Assembly: GCF_023278565.1 (NCBI RefSeq)
Contig: NC_064675.1
Coordinates: 7,378,001 to 7,442,000 of the forward strand
Length of the DNA stretch: 64,000 nt
Reading direction: 5' to 3'
Source: Colletotrichum lupini
Taxonomy: Eukaryota > Ascomycota > Sordariomycetes > Glomerellales > Glomerellaceae
The notes beneath the pieces were generated by a model. That model was not told where the DNA came from and did no database searches. It saw only the letters and a program-made list of their open reading frames with translations. Position 1 is the stretch's first letter, and the number at the start of each line of letters is the position of its first letter. Position numbers and translations under genes: made by a program. Positions 22,283-34,669 of this stretch are shown here, piece by piece.

Positions 22283-23540
22283 AGTGCCATGAGTGTGTCC
22301 TTCATCCGGGGACGAGGGGGATGGGTTGTTCGCTCGGCCCAACTCTCAAGGCGAACCCCAGTCTGGCGGGGACCCAGGACGGCGCCAGACTGGGCCTGTC
22401 ATTGTCGTCATGAAAGGAGCTGGGAGCACCATTTCAGACCAGCACGCTTGCTCGCCCAGGCAGGTGGAGAGAAACATCGGCACAGAAGACATGCGCTGTG
22501 GGAGTTTGCGAGGATGCAAAAGCGCGGTGACAGTGTGGCACGCGATAGTGAGTGGGGAGCAGGGGTGAGGTTGAGGGGTGGGATGGGATGGGACCATGGG
22601 TCAGGGGGAAATAGCACAAGCGAACGGGACCAGGGAAATAAGAAATTGCAGGCAGCTTGTTACCTCAAGATTTGAAGGCCAATCTGCAGCCCATTCACCG
22701 CGTGGGCAAGTTACGGCCTGTAGCGGAAAAGGAGCATCTCGACCGAACGTCGATCAACATATGAGAAGCTGCTTTTCGAGCTGCCTTGTTTAGGCTTCGT
22801 AGTGGTAGGGAGCTGGGCCGGGGCTAATTAATTGAACAATGTCATTGGAGAGCATTCTGAACGGTCAATTTGCTCAGATGGCCTTCCTATCTGGGTAAGG
22901 TCTTCCGCATGTCGTTGGAGGGACTGCAAGACCTGATGGAGGGGAGTCCCTGGCCAACCGTGGTGGCCATGGATCATAGACCTAGCCATGGCCAGGGGTT
23001 GCTTGGTTAGGGGCACTTTTATTTCACTAGCACCCCCCCCCCCCCGGTTTGGTGGCGAGCAGGCCATCTCGAGGCTCGCTTCTGAGAAGAGCAGTTGGAG
23101 CTATCGCGGAAGAGTGATTGGCAGAAAGCGGGAGATCGGATTTGACTTCTTCGAGATCTCTGGGCGAAGATTGCCAGCAGCGACGCCACAACGTTTTTTG
23201 TGCTTGAAATCAAGGTGCGGCTGGCCGTTGGGCGTTCGCATGGATTGGAGGCTAAGACACTCGGGAGGCTTGTTCTGGTCTGGTGGCACATCTAGAGCCC
23301 TGTGTTTGCAGATGGCAAAAGGACATTGGGTGGCTCGTGTGGCATTGGTGACGGCTGCATATTGGTGTTGTTGCTGCGAAATACTGGCCGGGAACAAAGA
23401 CAAGGAGGACGAGTTGTTCAATGTCAGTGGCTTGTACAAAGATTGGTGGACGAGGGTCTGCTCCTATCAGAGTTCAGCAAGACTTCATTCGTAACGTTAT
23501 TAAGACTCCAAGACATTGCACTTGCCGCTCTGCGATAAAC
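22283..23540. other. Intergenic, upstream of the subtilase gene
   Basis: Contains a run of C bases at about 23031-23045 and several overlapping frames up to 168 codons with low-complexity or arginine/serine-rich translations and no recognisable domain. I see no gene. Confidence 0.45.
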
Positions 23541-24120
23541 ATCATATCAATAGAGTTTTGCTATTGGGGCAGTAATCCACTCTTTAGACCAATGAGGGCT
23601 CATAGCTATAGAGCTCGGACCACAACCCCACACCTGTACCCGCTGCACCTGCCCACGGGCCACCCGGCGTAATTGCCCACGGTCGTAATTACCCACGGTC
23701 GCAATTGCCCACGGTCGCAATTGCCCACGGTCGCAATTGCCTACGGTCGCACTTACCCACGGTCGCAATTACATAAGGCAACTGCGGATACGTTCGGTCG
23801 CAATTGCTTATTAAAAAAGATAATTAAATAGGTAATTAAGTGAGTAATTACGATTATAGGAAATTGCGACCGTAGGCATTACAACCGTACGTACCTACAG
23901 CTGCCTTATGTAATTGCGACCGTAGGCAATTACGACCGTAGGCAATTGCGACCGTGGGCAATTGCGACCGTGGGCAATTACGCTGGGTGGCCCGTGGGCA
24001 GGTGCAGCGGGGCCAAAAAATTTAGAGTTCGGAAGACAGGCTCTGATTAGCTAATAAAGTGGATTACTGCCCCAATAGCCAAATAGTACTGCCCCAATAG
24101 CAAAACTCTATCAATATGAT
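23541..24120. mobile_element. Foldback/MITE-like element with minisatellite arms
   Basis: The ends are near-perfect inverted repeats. The left end reads ATCATATCAATAGAG then TTTTGCTATTGGGGCAGTA, and the right end is its complement with two mismatches near the tip. The right end also carries an extra 22-bp copy of the TATTGGGGCAGTA part. Inside, both arms are built from a unit of about 16 bp (GGTCGCAATTGCCCAC on the left, its complement on the right), flanked by a shared GC-rich segment around GGGCCACCC. The arms surround an AT-rich centre at about 23811-23861. There is no coding capacity and no convincing target duplication, so the mobilising family is unknown. It could alternatively be a local inverted duplication. 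Confidence 0.75.
23653..24000. repeat. Inverted minisatellite of about 16-bp units
   Basis: Left arm (about 23653-23810): seven or more copies related to CGGTCGCAATTGCCCA, with variants such as CGTAATTACC and GCACTTACC. Right arm (about 23862-24000): the complement, GCAATTGCGACCGTGG. The copies differ mainly by C/T and G/A changes. Confidence 0.8.
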
Positions 24121-26598
24121 ACGGTAAACACGATACGGGAGTTGCAGCTCCCACATCCCCTCGAAGAAACGCTGCCTTCCGTCTTGCGTGCAACAATCCC
24201 TTCCGCAGACCACGGAGCCAAGGGGCCAAGAAGTCATGGCACTCTTACTGCCGTGGTAGTAGTGCATCTCGGGGTTGTTGTTTGTTGGGCGTGTTCCTGA
24301 ATTGGCACTCGTGCGATGTGGAGCGCCGAGCGCGCGATGTGCTCAGGCACGCGAGTGGTAGTTACAACGGCAGCATCCACGCGGGGACGGACATCCCGGC
24401 TGCATGGTGGGTTCTGAGGTGATTGCGTTGGATGTTGTTCCAGGCACGTCAGTATCGGCTTCTGAAGTTGATTATTTGTCCCGATACTCCTCGGCATGCG
24501 ACTTTTCTCTATCGAGGAGACAAGCCATAGGGCATGAGGTCGGAGGCCAGTCCGTAACTAGAAAAAGGAGCTTGAAAGGTAAACGACTCATGTTGTGTCT
24601 GTTCCTTTTGGGCAGGAGAATCAGAGACTTTACTGGGTGGAGGACCTTTTGCTAGTCAATATCGCCAACTCTTCCGCGCCCACATGCGAAATCCCCGCAC
24701 GCACACAGAGCAGAGCCAAAAGTGGCTGAACGGAGTTTTTGAGTGGGCGAAAGGATTCTGGGGGAGTTGAAGGCTCGAGAGTCTGACGGGAAAAGACCAA
24801 CAAGGCCTGACACCTGTCATCCCATCATCCATGGCTTCTCGTCTTTCTGGGCCTCCATCCGATTCACCTGCCGAAAAGTCGATAACGCGGTGGCCAGGCC
24901 CCGGCTCCAAACCGGACGCAAAGGTTCGCGGGATGCGGGCGGCGGTGCGACGCTACATGGTCCCTGTGCTGGATGGCTCGCATTAAACTTACAAAGGCGC
25001 GTCAGTCTGGACTCTCGAGTCACAGGCGCAAGACATCGCTTTCGGTCTGCTATTACGTATCGAACCGTATCAACTGGAAACTGTACTTGAGTCCCGCCGA
25101 GTTCTATGCAATGATAGAGCTGTGAAGGCCTGGAGTGATGCGAAGGTCTGAAGAGTAAGAACAATGGCCCAGTATTGATACGCCCAGACCAACGCCTAAA
25201 GGGCGTGGGGACCACGGCTACTCTCGCTTCTCTCGCCTTTAGCCAAAAGGAGTTGGGTCCCGGCTGGGCTGCTAAGGCGATCTGGGAAGCTCGGGAAGAG
25301 GCCGCGGGGATCTCCTCCACTCAATCTGACCTGGTTAAACTTTCAAGTTCTTCGTATTCTGGGCGAGAGAACGGGTCCAGCTGAAAATGAGAGAACTTTT
25401 GATATGCACTCCTTCTCAGGGTTCGACGGTTCGGCTGACGGAGAACCTCGAAAGGCGAAGGGTTTGTACGATTCAGTCGCCTTTCTGTGTCTCGCAGCAA
25501 ATCAACGAAGAGGTTACAGCGAGATGGCAACTGGAGAGGCTCATCAAACAATGATCCCCGCTTGCTTGAACCTAAAATTTGCGGATAAATGATTACTGAC
25601 TTCTTGCTGCTAGGGAGGACCTGGATGCACATATTCTAGGCGGACTGCACCGCTGTAGGGGTCTTCAATGTAAATAGAACTTTGGCAAACACAAATGCAT
25701 TTAACCTTACTATGGCGCCAAACTGTGTTCATGGTTGATTCAACAACATGCATCGGCATGCAGCAGACAATGTGTTTTGTGTTCTTGGGAAGAACTGAAG
25801 ATATTCTTATCAGCACAAGGTCAAATAACTTCCGTATTCAATATTGAGACTAAACAGAGTTGTATGCTATGTATTCCGAGCGGAGCTCACAGTAGACAGG
25901 AAATATCCACAGCGTCCTTCGCCGAAACAACTCTGATTTCTGATTGACCGAAGCATGATGCTAGTCTTGCCCTGCTCAACTCAGAAGCGGGTTTTATAGC
26001 TAAACAATCGATCATTATCGCATCGCGATACACTGCAGATGTTGATACTGTCCGACTTTCATGAAGTCTCTACGAGGTAGCTACTCAGATGTAGGCGCTA
26101 GTCGACCAAACAGTATCAAGTCTAGTCTTCTTCACTTGCGTGAGAGGGGATCAAGATTCTTGGCCAACGCAGATGCCCAACTCGGCCAAGTCTTCAGAGG
26201 CACGCCAATGCTGCCTCAAGATGAGCATCCCGACCATTCGGACACGATGGGTCGTACCTTACAGATCGTTAAATGCGACCGTCGCAGTCCGTCCCGGGAA
26301 GATAGGGGGGAGGGTCAACGGGCGGCTGGGCGGTGACCAGGCTCCATGACAAGAGTCGCCTTGCTTCCCCTCCTTGGCCTTGCGGCGAGCGCGGAGGATC
26401 GAGGCAGTCTCCACTAGTACGAAAAGAACATGTGGGCGGGATAAGTATCCGTAGCACACCATGATTAACTAACATTGCTTATTGTTGTATCATCTATGTA
26501 CTGTGTACGCCGGACAATGGCGATTACCCATCTGTTGCCCGATGCTAGATATCAGACCCGCTCTCAGAAACCCGAGTTCCCAACTGCAGGTCAATTTT
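24121..26598. other. Long intergenic stretch with no supported gene
   Basis: About 2.5 kb of ordinary composition. Frames up to 167 codons occur on both strands but overlap one another, lack signal peptides or domains, and are not continued by plausible splicing. Nothing recognisable. Confidence 0.4.
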
Positions 26599-28309
26599 TC
26601 ATGCAAGAAGTTCCCTTGCAACCTCGTAGGTGTTGATGAAGTCGATGCCCTCCTTCCTCCAGGTATCATCCTCCACATAGCTCTTGGATGCGTTGAGCAC
26701 CAAGTTCTTGGGGGCACTCAAGTCATACTTGGGCCAATACGGCAACAGCGACGTGCCATTCGTGAAAGTCCCATTACTGCCAACCTTTGGGTTTGGATCC
26801 GTGTCGTAAACGAAGCGCACATAGGCCTCCCCAATGGCGCGGGCGAAGCGCACGTGGCTGTCATACTGCGGCGACGGCCCGAGCAGGCCAGAAATGTTCT
26901 GGAAGCTGTACGCGACGTTGTCAAAGTGTCGCACACCCTCAATCTGCTTACGGTTCCAAAGCAGCTGGTCGAAGCGGTAGCTGTACACGGGCTGAGAGAC
27001 GGCGTAGAGCTCACACATCTTCCGGCGGCCCGAGATCATGACTAAGTCGCCGCCGATGGAGGCACCCCGCCGCCACTGCAGGCCATATTCCGGGTACACG
27101 GAACAGTTCGTGATGGAGAGCGGCGGTTGGGTGCAGGGGTCGTTGGGATACAGCTCAAAGAGCTTTCTGATCGTCGGTGGGGAGAGGGCGTAAGAGCGCC
27201 ACCAAGTGAAGCCGTTGAACAGGTCAGTCTCGGTATTTGGCTTGGGGCTGTTGGGGTTGAAGTTGATTCCCTCGTCGCTGTTGGTGCCCGTCAAAAGAGG
27301 CACCTTGACAAACTTGCCCTCGCGGATCAGTTGACTCGGGTAGCCCGTCAGGAAGTCGCCATCAATCATCGGGCTCCACACTTGACTGGGGTTTCCTGCA
27401 AAGAGTTGCGTCTGGCTTAGGCCACGAAGGCAAGCCAACTGGTCTTTGGCGGTCCAACAGCCGACACTGCGCGTCAGATTCTCGACGGGAGCGTTGTAGT
27501 AGGCAAGGTCCTGTACCTGGGCCCCCGTCGGCCCGCCGCTCTCGAGGATTGCGGCGCGGTAGAGGCCGTCGTCCCGGCCATCATAGCTAAACATGTGGTA
27601 GGCGATGCTCTGGGCCCCGGCACTCTCGCCCCATATCGTCACCCGGTCCGGGTCTCCACCAAAGGCCGCTATGTTCTCCTGGATCCACCGGAGCGCCAAC
27701 CTTTGATCCAGCAGACCCGCGTTACTGGATCCTTCGGCGAGGATTTGAGGTGTTTGTAGGAAGCCGTACATATTGAGACGGTAGTTCATGGCTACGCTAA
27801 TAATGGGCTGGCCCATGTCCTGACTGACTTTGACAATGCCCGAGAGGTTATATTGAGGATCGGCCTATGTCACATTCAAGTCAGTCTCGACACACGATGC
27901 TCCAAAATTGACAATTTCTTACAATTGACCCAGTGTATAGGCCACCACCAAAGATCCATACGAGAACCGGGAGCGGCTTCTCAGGCTTTCCAGCTGGACG
28001 GACAACATTGAGGGTCAAGCAGTCCTCGGACATGTTGAAGGTCCCTCTGAACTGCATACAGCTGTAGCCCTGTTCTGTGGCATCTCTCGTGCCTTCGAAG
28101 GAAGTGTTGAGGCTTTGTGGCCACTTGTACCGCAACTGGCCAACCGGAGGCTGCGCAAAAGGGACACCGAGAAAGGCGTCTTGGTCCCACTCAGGCAAAT
28201 GACGGCCTTGGTAAGTGCCATTGAGGACCTGGGCTGTAGGTTCTTGAGCTGCCACAGCCTGGAGGAAGCAAGCCGCAGCCGCGGAAAACAAAAAGGACAA
28301 CCGAGCCAT
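26599..28309 (-). CDS. Secreted carboxylesterase / type-B lipase
   Basis: Exon 1 is 28309-27923 and exon 2 is 27864-26599, with a 58-bp phase-0 intron (GTAAGA...ATAG), giving 550 aa, the normal length of the family. I start at MARLSFLFSAAAA rather than an upstream in-frame ATG because it begins a clean signal peptide (cleaved near AVAAQ) and has a TATA motif about 95 bp before it. The alpha/beta-hydrolase catalytic triad is Ser210 (GESAGA), Glu327 (NSDEGINF) and His442 (VRHFDNVAYSF). The oxyanion motif WIFGGGLYTGS and the type-B signature SEDCLTLNV are present. It hydrolyses carboxylic esters or lipids outside the cell; substrate unknown. It is divergent from the BolA-like gene, about 1.06 kb apart. 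Confidence 0.95.
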
Positions 28310-29373
28310 GGAAACAAGAAGGAGGATCAAGCTGCTGCTCTTCTCTGCTACTCGGTCCCTCTCATTTTCCCTGAGCGTCTCCTTTCCTCTATGTACCACG
28401 TTTTATACGCCTTCTAGCGTAGCATCGAAGCTCGCTGTCTTCCCCTGATGCGTTCATCGCGTTCATCGCGTCCATTGCCAGATCGCTGGGAAAAGTGTTG
28501 CCGGCCGGACCTTAACACGCCTGATTGGAGGAATTTGACAAAAACCGTAAGAGAACCTCGTCGCCTCTAATTTCTAGTGTCGGACTAAGCAACTTTTACG
28601 GCCTGGGGTAAATCATTGGAGAAGAATGCGGGGAGATGCGGGGAGACGCTATTGATGGCCCTGGGCCCTGGGGTAAGACGGACGGGGTGATCTCGAACTG
28701 GGAGAATTTGCCGGGGTAACTCGGCGGAAGTAGGTGAGAGACGCGCCATGGCTGGCAGATTGGAGATGCAGAAATAATTTTCCCACCGTCTAGCGTGGCC
28801 TATCTTAGCGGGGACCTCTGCATGTGAAGCAGGAGAGCTGAGGGTGATGATGTAGCCATTGGTGGTTGAAGGTGTTGTCGCATTAGCCCCTTAAAATTTC
28901 CAGTCTCTGTGATCCATGTTAGCTGTTTTGCGACTTTAATGAAATGACAAGGAGATACTTCTTTTCTTACCTTACACACGAAGTGAACCAGGTTGCTTGT
29001 TGGCTTGAAAGGTATGAAGGTCGAGTGAGTGGCACATGAGAAGCATGTGAGTGAGTGTGCTTGATGGAGGTGTGAGTCTCACTTGTATGTCACTGAGCCA
29101 CTCATCTCACACAGGTACCGTGTGAGCTGAGCCACACTGTAAACCGCACACAGCCACCGGCTAAATCCCGGCAGCTCACCCAATCCCTGGTTGACGTCAA
29201 TAGCTGCGAGCTTAGAAATTCCGAATTGAAGCTTCCCACCAAATCCACGGCAAATTATTTGGAGACCTCGATTCGACCGCGATAGCCTTAAGCGACCCCA
29301 GTTGAAGCCGCTGCCAAATCCTCTTACACCACGGCCCAAATAGCCAACAAGTTAATCACCGAATCAGTCCAAA
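28310..29373. other. Divergent intergenic region of the esterase and BolA-like genes
   Basis: About 1.06 kb between divergent genes. A TATAAAA on the minus strand at 28401-28407, about 95 bp before the esterase ATG, is its likely TATA box. Short direct repeats (GTTCATCGC twice near 28450; ATGCGGGGAG twice near 28625) and a GTGAGTG-rich patch near 29030-29060 are visible. No gene. Confidence 0.45.
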
Positions 29374-29847
29374 ATGCTTTGCAGAGCGTGCCGTCGCGCA
29401 ATTGCGCTCCCCAAGCCCACGAACACCATCATCGCAAAGGCTCCCCTCTCAAGTCTGTCGATCGCAACAAGAAACGACGCCCTGAGATCCGCTCCTAGAG
29501 TCCAAGTTGCCAAGGCGATCCGACCACTGCCTCAATCCAACCTCCGATCCATCTCCAAGCGCTCCTACTCCTCCGCGACCGAGACCGCAACAGCCCTCGA
29601 GAAGCCCGACCACCTGGACGATGCCGAGTCGACGATATGGGATAAGCTGGTTGCCGAGTTCACGCCCTCGGAACTCATCGTTCAAGACGTTTCGGGCGGA
29701 TGCGGTTCCATGTACGCCATCGACATCACCTCGGCCAAATTCAAGGGCGCCAACATGCTGAAGCAGCAGCGCATGGTCAACGCCGTCTTGGGCGACATGA
29801 TGAAGCAGTGGCACGGCGTTCAGTTGCGCACCAAGGCACCTCAATAA
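29374..29847 (+). CDS. BolA-like protein, probably mitochondrial (BOL3 type)
   Basis: Single exon, 157 aa. The first about 70 residues are rich in Arg, Ser and Ala with few acidic residues, as in a mitochondrial targeting sequence. The rest is a BolA domain: FTPSELIVQDVSGGCGSMYA, IDITSAKFKG, KQQRMVNAVL and a C-terminal WHGVQLRT. The SGGCGS motif with its cysteine, the invariant FKG and the (H/Q)RMV helix identify the BolA3 branch, which has been shown in yeast and human to help pass 4Fe-4S clusters to mitochondrial enzymes together with glutaredoxin 5 and NFU1. This is a conserved housekeeping gene among otherwise accessory neighbours. No intron is needed to maintain the domain. Confidence 0.92.
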   Translation: MLCRACRRAIALPKPTNTIIAKAPLSSLSIATRNDALRSAPRVQVAKAIRPLPQSNLRSISKRSYSSATETATALEKPDHLDDAESTIWDKLVAEFTPSELIVQDVSGGCGSMYAIDITSAKFKGANMLKQQRMVNAVLGDMMKQWHGVQLRTKAPQ

Positions 29848-31158
29848 GACTTTGGGCTCTACCCACGGAATCACTTTTGGGCGTCGCCGCGCTGAAGACG
29901 ACTGTACTGTAAACGATAATGTACTAATAACCACCAACACTCGGCGGAGCAATCGTGCCTTGCGGACGGTGAGACTCGAATGAAGGAAGATATGGAGGGC
30001 CCTTTTGTCAAGTCTCCGACGGAATTTGTATGCTACTGTGTTTTTAATATGGATAACCCTCCCCGTTCTCTTCCCAAGCATCAGCTTTTCGCCTCTCGAG
30101 CTATCCCATTTTAGCTAGATGTCCTTCATCTTCGGGCTAGATTCCAGATCATGGAAGTCTTTGCAAAGTTGGCTCGAAGTCGTTGCTGTCTCGTAATGTT
30201 TCTCAACCATCGCATACTTCATCGCAATGTTTGCTACCCTTCTCCTTATCCCAGTGTCCCTTATGCTCATGCCCCGTCCCTGCTCCGACCAATAACGCTT
30301 CCTCTATTACTCCTCCAGCTCGTGTCTGTGGGCCTATACGGGTCGTCGACAATGTCTGAGTTTTCCTTGGCAAATGGTCGCTTGTCCGTGAATAGCAACA
30401 GCTTACCAAGACACCTTCTTTGCCCATTGCCCCATTTCAAAATCTATCAGAGTCCGATAGCGATCCATCATGACACATTCGTTGTAACCATAAAAGCTCA
30501 AGCGCTTACGCCGACATATCCGTGATCCCTACGTTACACAAGACAAGGTTGAGGAACCCACAAAAGCTGCCTCTCCTCCAGTTTCCCCCCAAAACATCCA
30601 ATCACAAGCGTAATTGTCTGAATTCTCCAATTGCCGACCTCTCGTTCCCATCTTGCCCGGGTCCGAAAGGAAGGTCGCCATTGGACATCACCTGGCATCG
30701 ATAGACTGATTGTCTGCAATCGAATGATACCGCAGGCTGGGCAGTGCGACTCTTCCAGATGGACTATCCGAATTGAGGTAGGTTCATAATCGGCATTTGG
30801 GACTTTTGGTGTCAACGGCCCGGTACACCAAGCCATCCAATCCGCAAACCCTAGTTTATTGACATGGAAGTCAGCGCTGTCATCCTCAAGACGTCTCTAG
30901 AATCCCGAGCGATGTAACAAGAGGCGGGGTTCCAACAATCGACGCGTTGGCATGGCAAGGGGTCTAGTCAATGTCTGGACGGGGCAAACCCGGAAAGTAG
31001 AAGATGATCGCTGTCGGCATTGGAAATACTAGACGATATAATGGGAGACCCTTACGACTGGATAAAAGCCTTGTAGTTGCAATTGAATTTGAAGTCAACT
31101 CAATCTTGCCTCCCTCAGTATTGCAACAAAGTTGCAGGACGAGCTGACGACTGGAAAT
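29848..31158. other. Intergenic between the BolA-like and P450 genes
   Basis: About 1.3 kb. Frames up to 124 codons with no recognisable content. A TATAAT near 31036 lies about 120 bp before the P450 ATG and could be its TATA element. No gene supported. Confidence 0.4.
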
Positions 31159-32920
31159 ATGACGCCATCAAATCTCACCTCATACCTCGATGCAGGCGCG
31201 ACACCGCTCTATCTCAGCTTCGCTTTCATCATCTACTATGTCGTCTCATCTATCATAGCTTACGGCCGTCTCCGCGATTTCCCCGGGCCGCTCATCGGAC
31301 GCTTCTCTTACATATGGCTCATATCAAACGCCCGATCCGGTCGACCGGCCGAGCACTTCACCAACCTCAACAGGAAACATGGTTCCCTAGTCCGCATTGG
31401 CCCAAACGACCTCGTCACTGACGACCCGGATATCCTACGTCGCATGAACGCTGCCCGATCACCTTACGGCCGATCATCCTGGTACGATACCACAAAGCTA
31501 AATCCTCACGAAGACAGCTTGTTCAGTCTGCGCGACACCGGCGCACATGACAAGTTGAAAGCGAAGTGCGCAGCTGGATACGCCGGCAAAGAGAACCTGG
31601 CGCTCGAAGACGGCATCAACTCCCAGGTCGCTGGTTTCGTGGACCTCATCAAGAGGAAGTATGTTACTACCGACGACGAGGTCAGGCCGATGGACCTGGG
31701 CAAGACAACACAATATTTCACGTTGGATGTTATTACCAGAGTTGCGTATGGAAAAGAGTTTGGGTACCTAGCCACTGATTCGGATGTCCATGACTACATC
31801 AGCACCACGGAGGCGGCTATACCGCTTCTGCAGCTATGCAGCGAGGTGCCATGGCTTGCCAGCTTTATGTTTTCCAAGCCCGTTCTAGGCGCTGTCGGCC
31901 CGAAACATACTGACAAGAGCGGATTGGGAAAGCTAATGGGGTACGTAGTGGTTCCTCTATGAGTAGCATGATGCTGCGATGCTGATCGAAACAGAGTGGC
32001 CAAGGAGGTTGTCGGACGACGTTTCGGTACAGATGCAAAGGAGGAACCGGACATGCTGGTAGGTTATCTGTCAGCTATCCTGTCTGGAGCAAAGCTGAGA
32101 ACAACCAGGGTGCCTTTATCCGGCACGGCGTCAGCCAGAGCGAGTGTGAAACAGAAGTTCTCTTCCAGATCATTGCTGGATCAGACACAACCGCAACAGC
32201 AATTCGGACGACTTTCCTGCATCTTATCACATCGCCTCGCGCATATCATACTCTGAAAACCGAAATTAGCACAGCTATCACCCAAGGCCGGATATCATCC
32301 CCCATTACCTATGAGGAAGGAAAAACATTACCCTACCTTCAGGTTAGGCCCCCCAAACCTCGCTCCTGATAATCGTAGCCTGGATTTACTCACCAAAGCC
32401 AGGCCATTATCTATGAAGGTCTCCGGATGTGCGCGCCCTTCACCGGCCTTTGCGCCAAAGAAGTGCCCGCCGGAGGAGACACTATCGATGGACACTTTGT
32501 TCCGGGTGGCACGCGCATCGCCCAGAACGTATGGGGCACGCTTCGTCGCGCCGACGTATTTGGTAAAGATGCGGACCTCTTCCGGCCTGAGCGATGGATC
32601 GAAGCCGACGCGGCGACAAAGGATAAGATGCAGAAGACAACTGAACTCGCGTTTGGGTATGGACGATGGGGTTGTGCGGGAAAGAATGTTGCGTTTCTGG
32701 AATTGAATAAGGTGTTTGTTGGAGTAAGCACTGTCTTTCCGCCCCGAGTTTGAGAATACTGTGACACTCTGAGGTGCTGAGATGCTGACATTTACACACT
32801 CAGTTGCTTCGCAATTTTGAGTTCCAGATTTTGGATCCCGCTAAGCCTTGGCATAGCGTCAATCACAACTTATTCATGCAGGATAACTTTTGGGTAAAGG
32901 TCACCGAACACAAGGATTAA
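31159..32920 (+). CDS. Cytochrome P450 monooxygenase (microsomal, five exons)
   Basis: Exons 31159-31940, 31995-32058, 32109-32342, 32403-32723 and 32804-32920; introns of 54, 50, 60 and 80 bp, all GT-AG and each restoring the frame. Product 505 aa. An N-terminal hydrophobic anchor (about residues 15-38) is followed by the proline hinge DFPGP. Landmarks: I-helix oxygen-binding AGSDTT, K-helix ExxR as Glu365-Arg368 (YEGLRM), FRPERW and the heme loop FGYGRWGCAG with the iron ligand Cys451. All catalytic residues are present. It resembles fungal P450s annotated as pisatin demethylase-like or benzoate hydroxylase-like, which oxidise plant defence compounds or metabolites with NADPH-P450 reductase at the ER. 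The substrate is not deducible, and no biosynthetic core gene lies nearby. Confidence 0.93.
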
Positions 32921-33929
32921 AGAGACCAGGCGAGAGTGAACGTGACGAAGTTGATATGCGGGACATTTTTCCGATAGATCCTCGTAGGCCTTGGTTTTGC
33001 GCAACAGATGAGCCGATCATTCAAGAGAACACGATCACGAGCCCCTGCCTGTACACGATCTTATCGTTTCATAATCCACAAATGATATTGACTCCTCGCG
33101 TGTAGTCTTCAGTACGCACACTTTCTCCGATTAATAAGGTATTTTATGAATTCGTTCGAAATTCTTATGGTTTATCAAGTTGTGAAGCAGTACAGGGACC
33201 CTCCCTTCTTGAGGAAAAAACCTTCTTTTCCCTCTGTTTGGAATGAGAGCAGTATTGAGTATTTGTTTTTATATTCTGCCTTTGCTGGCTGCTCGGGCGG
33301 TTCTCGATATCGTTTACACGGTATTAATACACAGTATCAGTCAATGCACAGTAGGTAGTGATTATATGTGTGGAAAGATTCATGATTATGATCAAACATA
33401 GTAACATGACCTGAACAAATCCAATAGTTCTATTACCGACACAAAAGTCCGACTTTCATGTATACAAACACTTGTCATGCACTCATAAAAAACTTGATAA
33501 CCTTCCAAACTTAGTCTGAGGCTCATTCTCGAATTCGTCGATGGTCTATGAACCTCTCGTTCCCGAAAGACCTAATGCCAGAGCAGACTTTCTCACCCAT
33601 GAGCCAAGCAATTGCAAAATGCCATGCCTCTGGAGGATATGACCAATCAGACGTTGTTCTGCCTTCATGCACGCTAACCTGACTGGAGTCAAATCTACAA
33701 AGTGATCCTAGTTCAATATTTACCTCTTGCGGCTTGACAGGCTCTCTCGCCGCCGCGTCGATCGTGCGAGAGCCTTTGGCGATACAAGCCTTGAACCCCG
33801 ATGCAAACTGGACCAGACCATCAGCTGTATTGAGAGACTTGGGACTGGCGTTAGAACGAACGTGTTTGCCGCTCGAATACAGGTGCCTGAGTGGACCCAA
33901 GGGAAGACGTAATCCGCAAACCACTCTGA
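32921..33929. other. Intergenic downstream of the P450 gene
   Basis: About 1 kb. A minus-strand frame of 133 codons at 33523-33924 has a balanced composition (includes SLNTADGLVQFASGFKACIA) and might be a fragment of a gene, but I recognise no family and see no start or promoter context. Not called as a gene. Confidence 0.35.
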
Positions 33930-33934
33930 GGTGA

Positions 33935-34018
33935 GCTTGACCGGGGCTCGAACCCGGGATCTCTCGACATCGTGTGGTGACGAGCGAGTGCTATGCACTA
34001 ACTAGGCTACCTGCGGTG
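33935..34018 (-). repeat. tRNA-like / SINE-like sequence, copy 1
   Basis: The minus strand carries an A box-like TAGCCTAGTTAGTGC and, about 50 nt on, a perfect T-arm/B box CCGGG-TTCGAGC-CCCGG. The acceptor stem does not pair and the D stem is weak, so it is not a working tRNA. It is about 70% similar, in the same orientation, to 34670-34722. Best read as a tRNA pseudogene or the head of a tRNA-derived SINE. Confidence 0.5.
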
Positions 34019-34669
34019 TCTTCGACGACGAGGAGAAGGAAACTGATTGATGCGAGAGGCGGCGGGGGAAGTGTGGGAAGGGCTAGAACAGTTGGGAAAG
34101 AGATGGGAAAGTAATGATGAGGCATGCGGAAGGAAAGAGATAGACGGGGAAGGATGGTGAGGGTGTGGTGTGGTGGCGATGTTGGAACGAGAAGGAGGAT
34201 GGCCCGAGACTGGCAGGTGGGGGACATGGTCGAAGTAGCCGCCGGGAAGCAAAGAGCAGGAGCATAGGGTTCGAGAACGGAAACAGGGCAACAGCGAGTT
34301 CAGAGAAGGACGGGGGAGGCACGGTCAAGCTGTATCATATAGCAATGGAAAGAACAGCACTAGAGCACCGGACCGCTTGGACGAGACAACGCGGGGCTAA
34401 ATTGCATGAGGCCATGGGAAACTGTTCACGCGAAGTGTCTAGGTATAACACTGGATGGAGGGCGAGAACATAAAGGGAAACGTGATGGGAATTCAATAAG
34501 ACAGGGGATGACTTCAAGGTTAAAAGCAACATCTTTTGGCTGGAGAACGTCAAAGACCAGGAGCAGAAACACCCATGTTCGAATCTGAATCTCCCTTATT
34601 GAAGCCCTCGTTTAAGGTACTATCCATAGCGCTCAGGAGATATGGACATAGCTATGTCCGTGGCTCATA
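34019..34669. other. Purine-rich intergenic stretch
   Basis: From about 34025 to 34340 the plus strand is strongly biased to G and A (for example GAGGAGAAGG, GGGGAAGTGTGGGAAGGG, AAGGAAAGAG). It separates two related tRNA-like sequences. No gene seen. Confidence 0.5.

Noticed and set aside
22988..23494. 168-codon plus-strand frame
   Set aside because: Starts in a poly-C tract, has random-looking composition and a competing frame on the other strand; no recognisable domain.
23653..24000. CRISPR-like array
   Set aside because: The units are contiguous, vary in sequence, have no unique spacers and are arranged as an inverted pair. This is a eukaryotic minisatellite or foldback structure.
30151..30525. 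124-codon plus-strand frame
   Set aside because: No domain, signal peptide or promoter context; overlaps other random frames.
33935..34018. Functional tRNA gene
   Set aside because: The T arm is perfect but the acceptor stem does not pair, the D stem is weak and the anticodon arm has mismatches.
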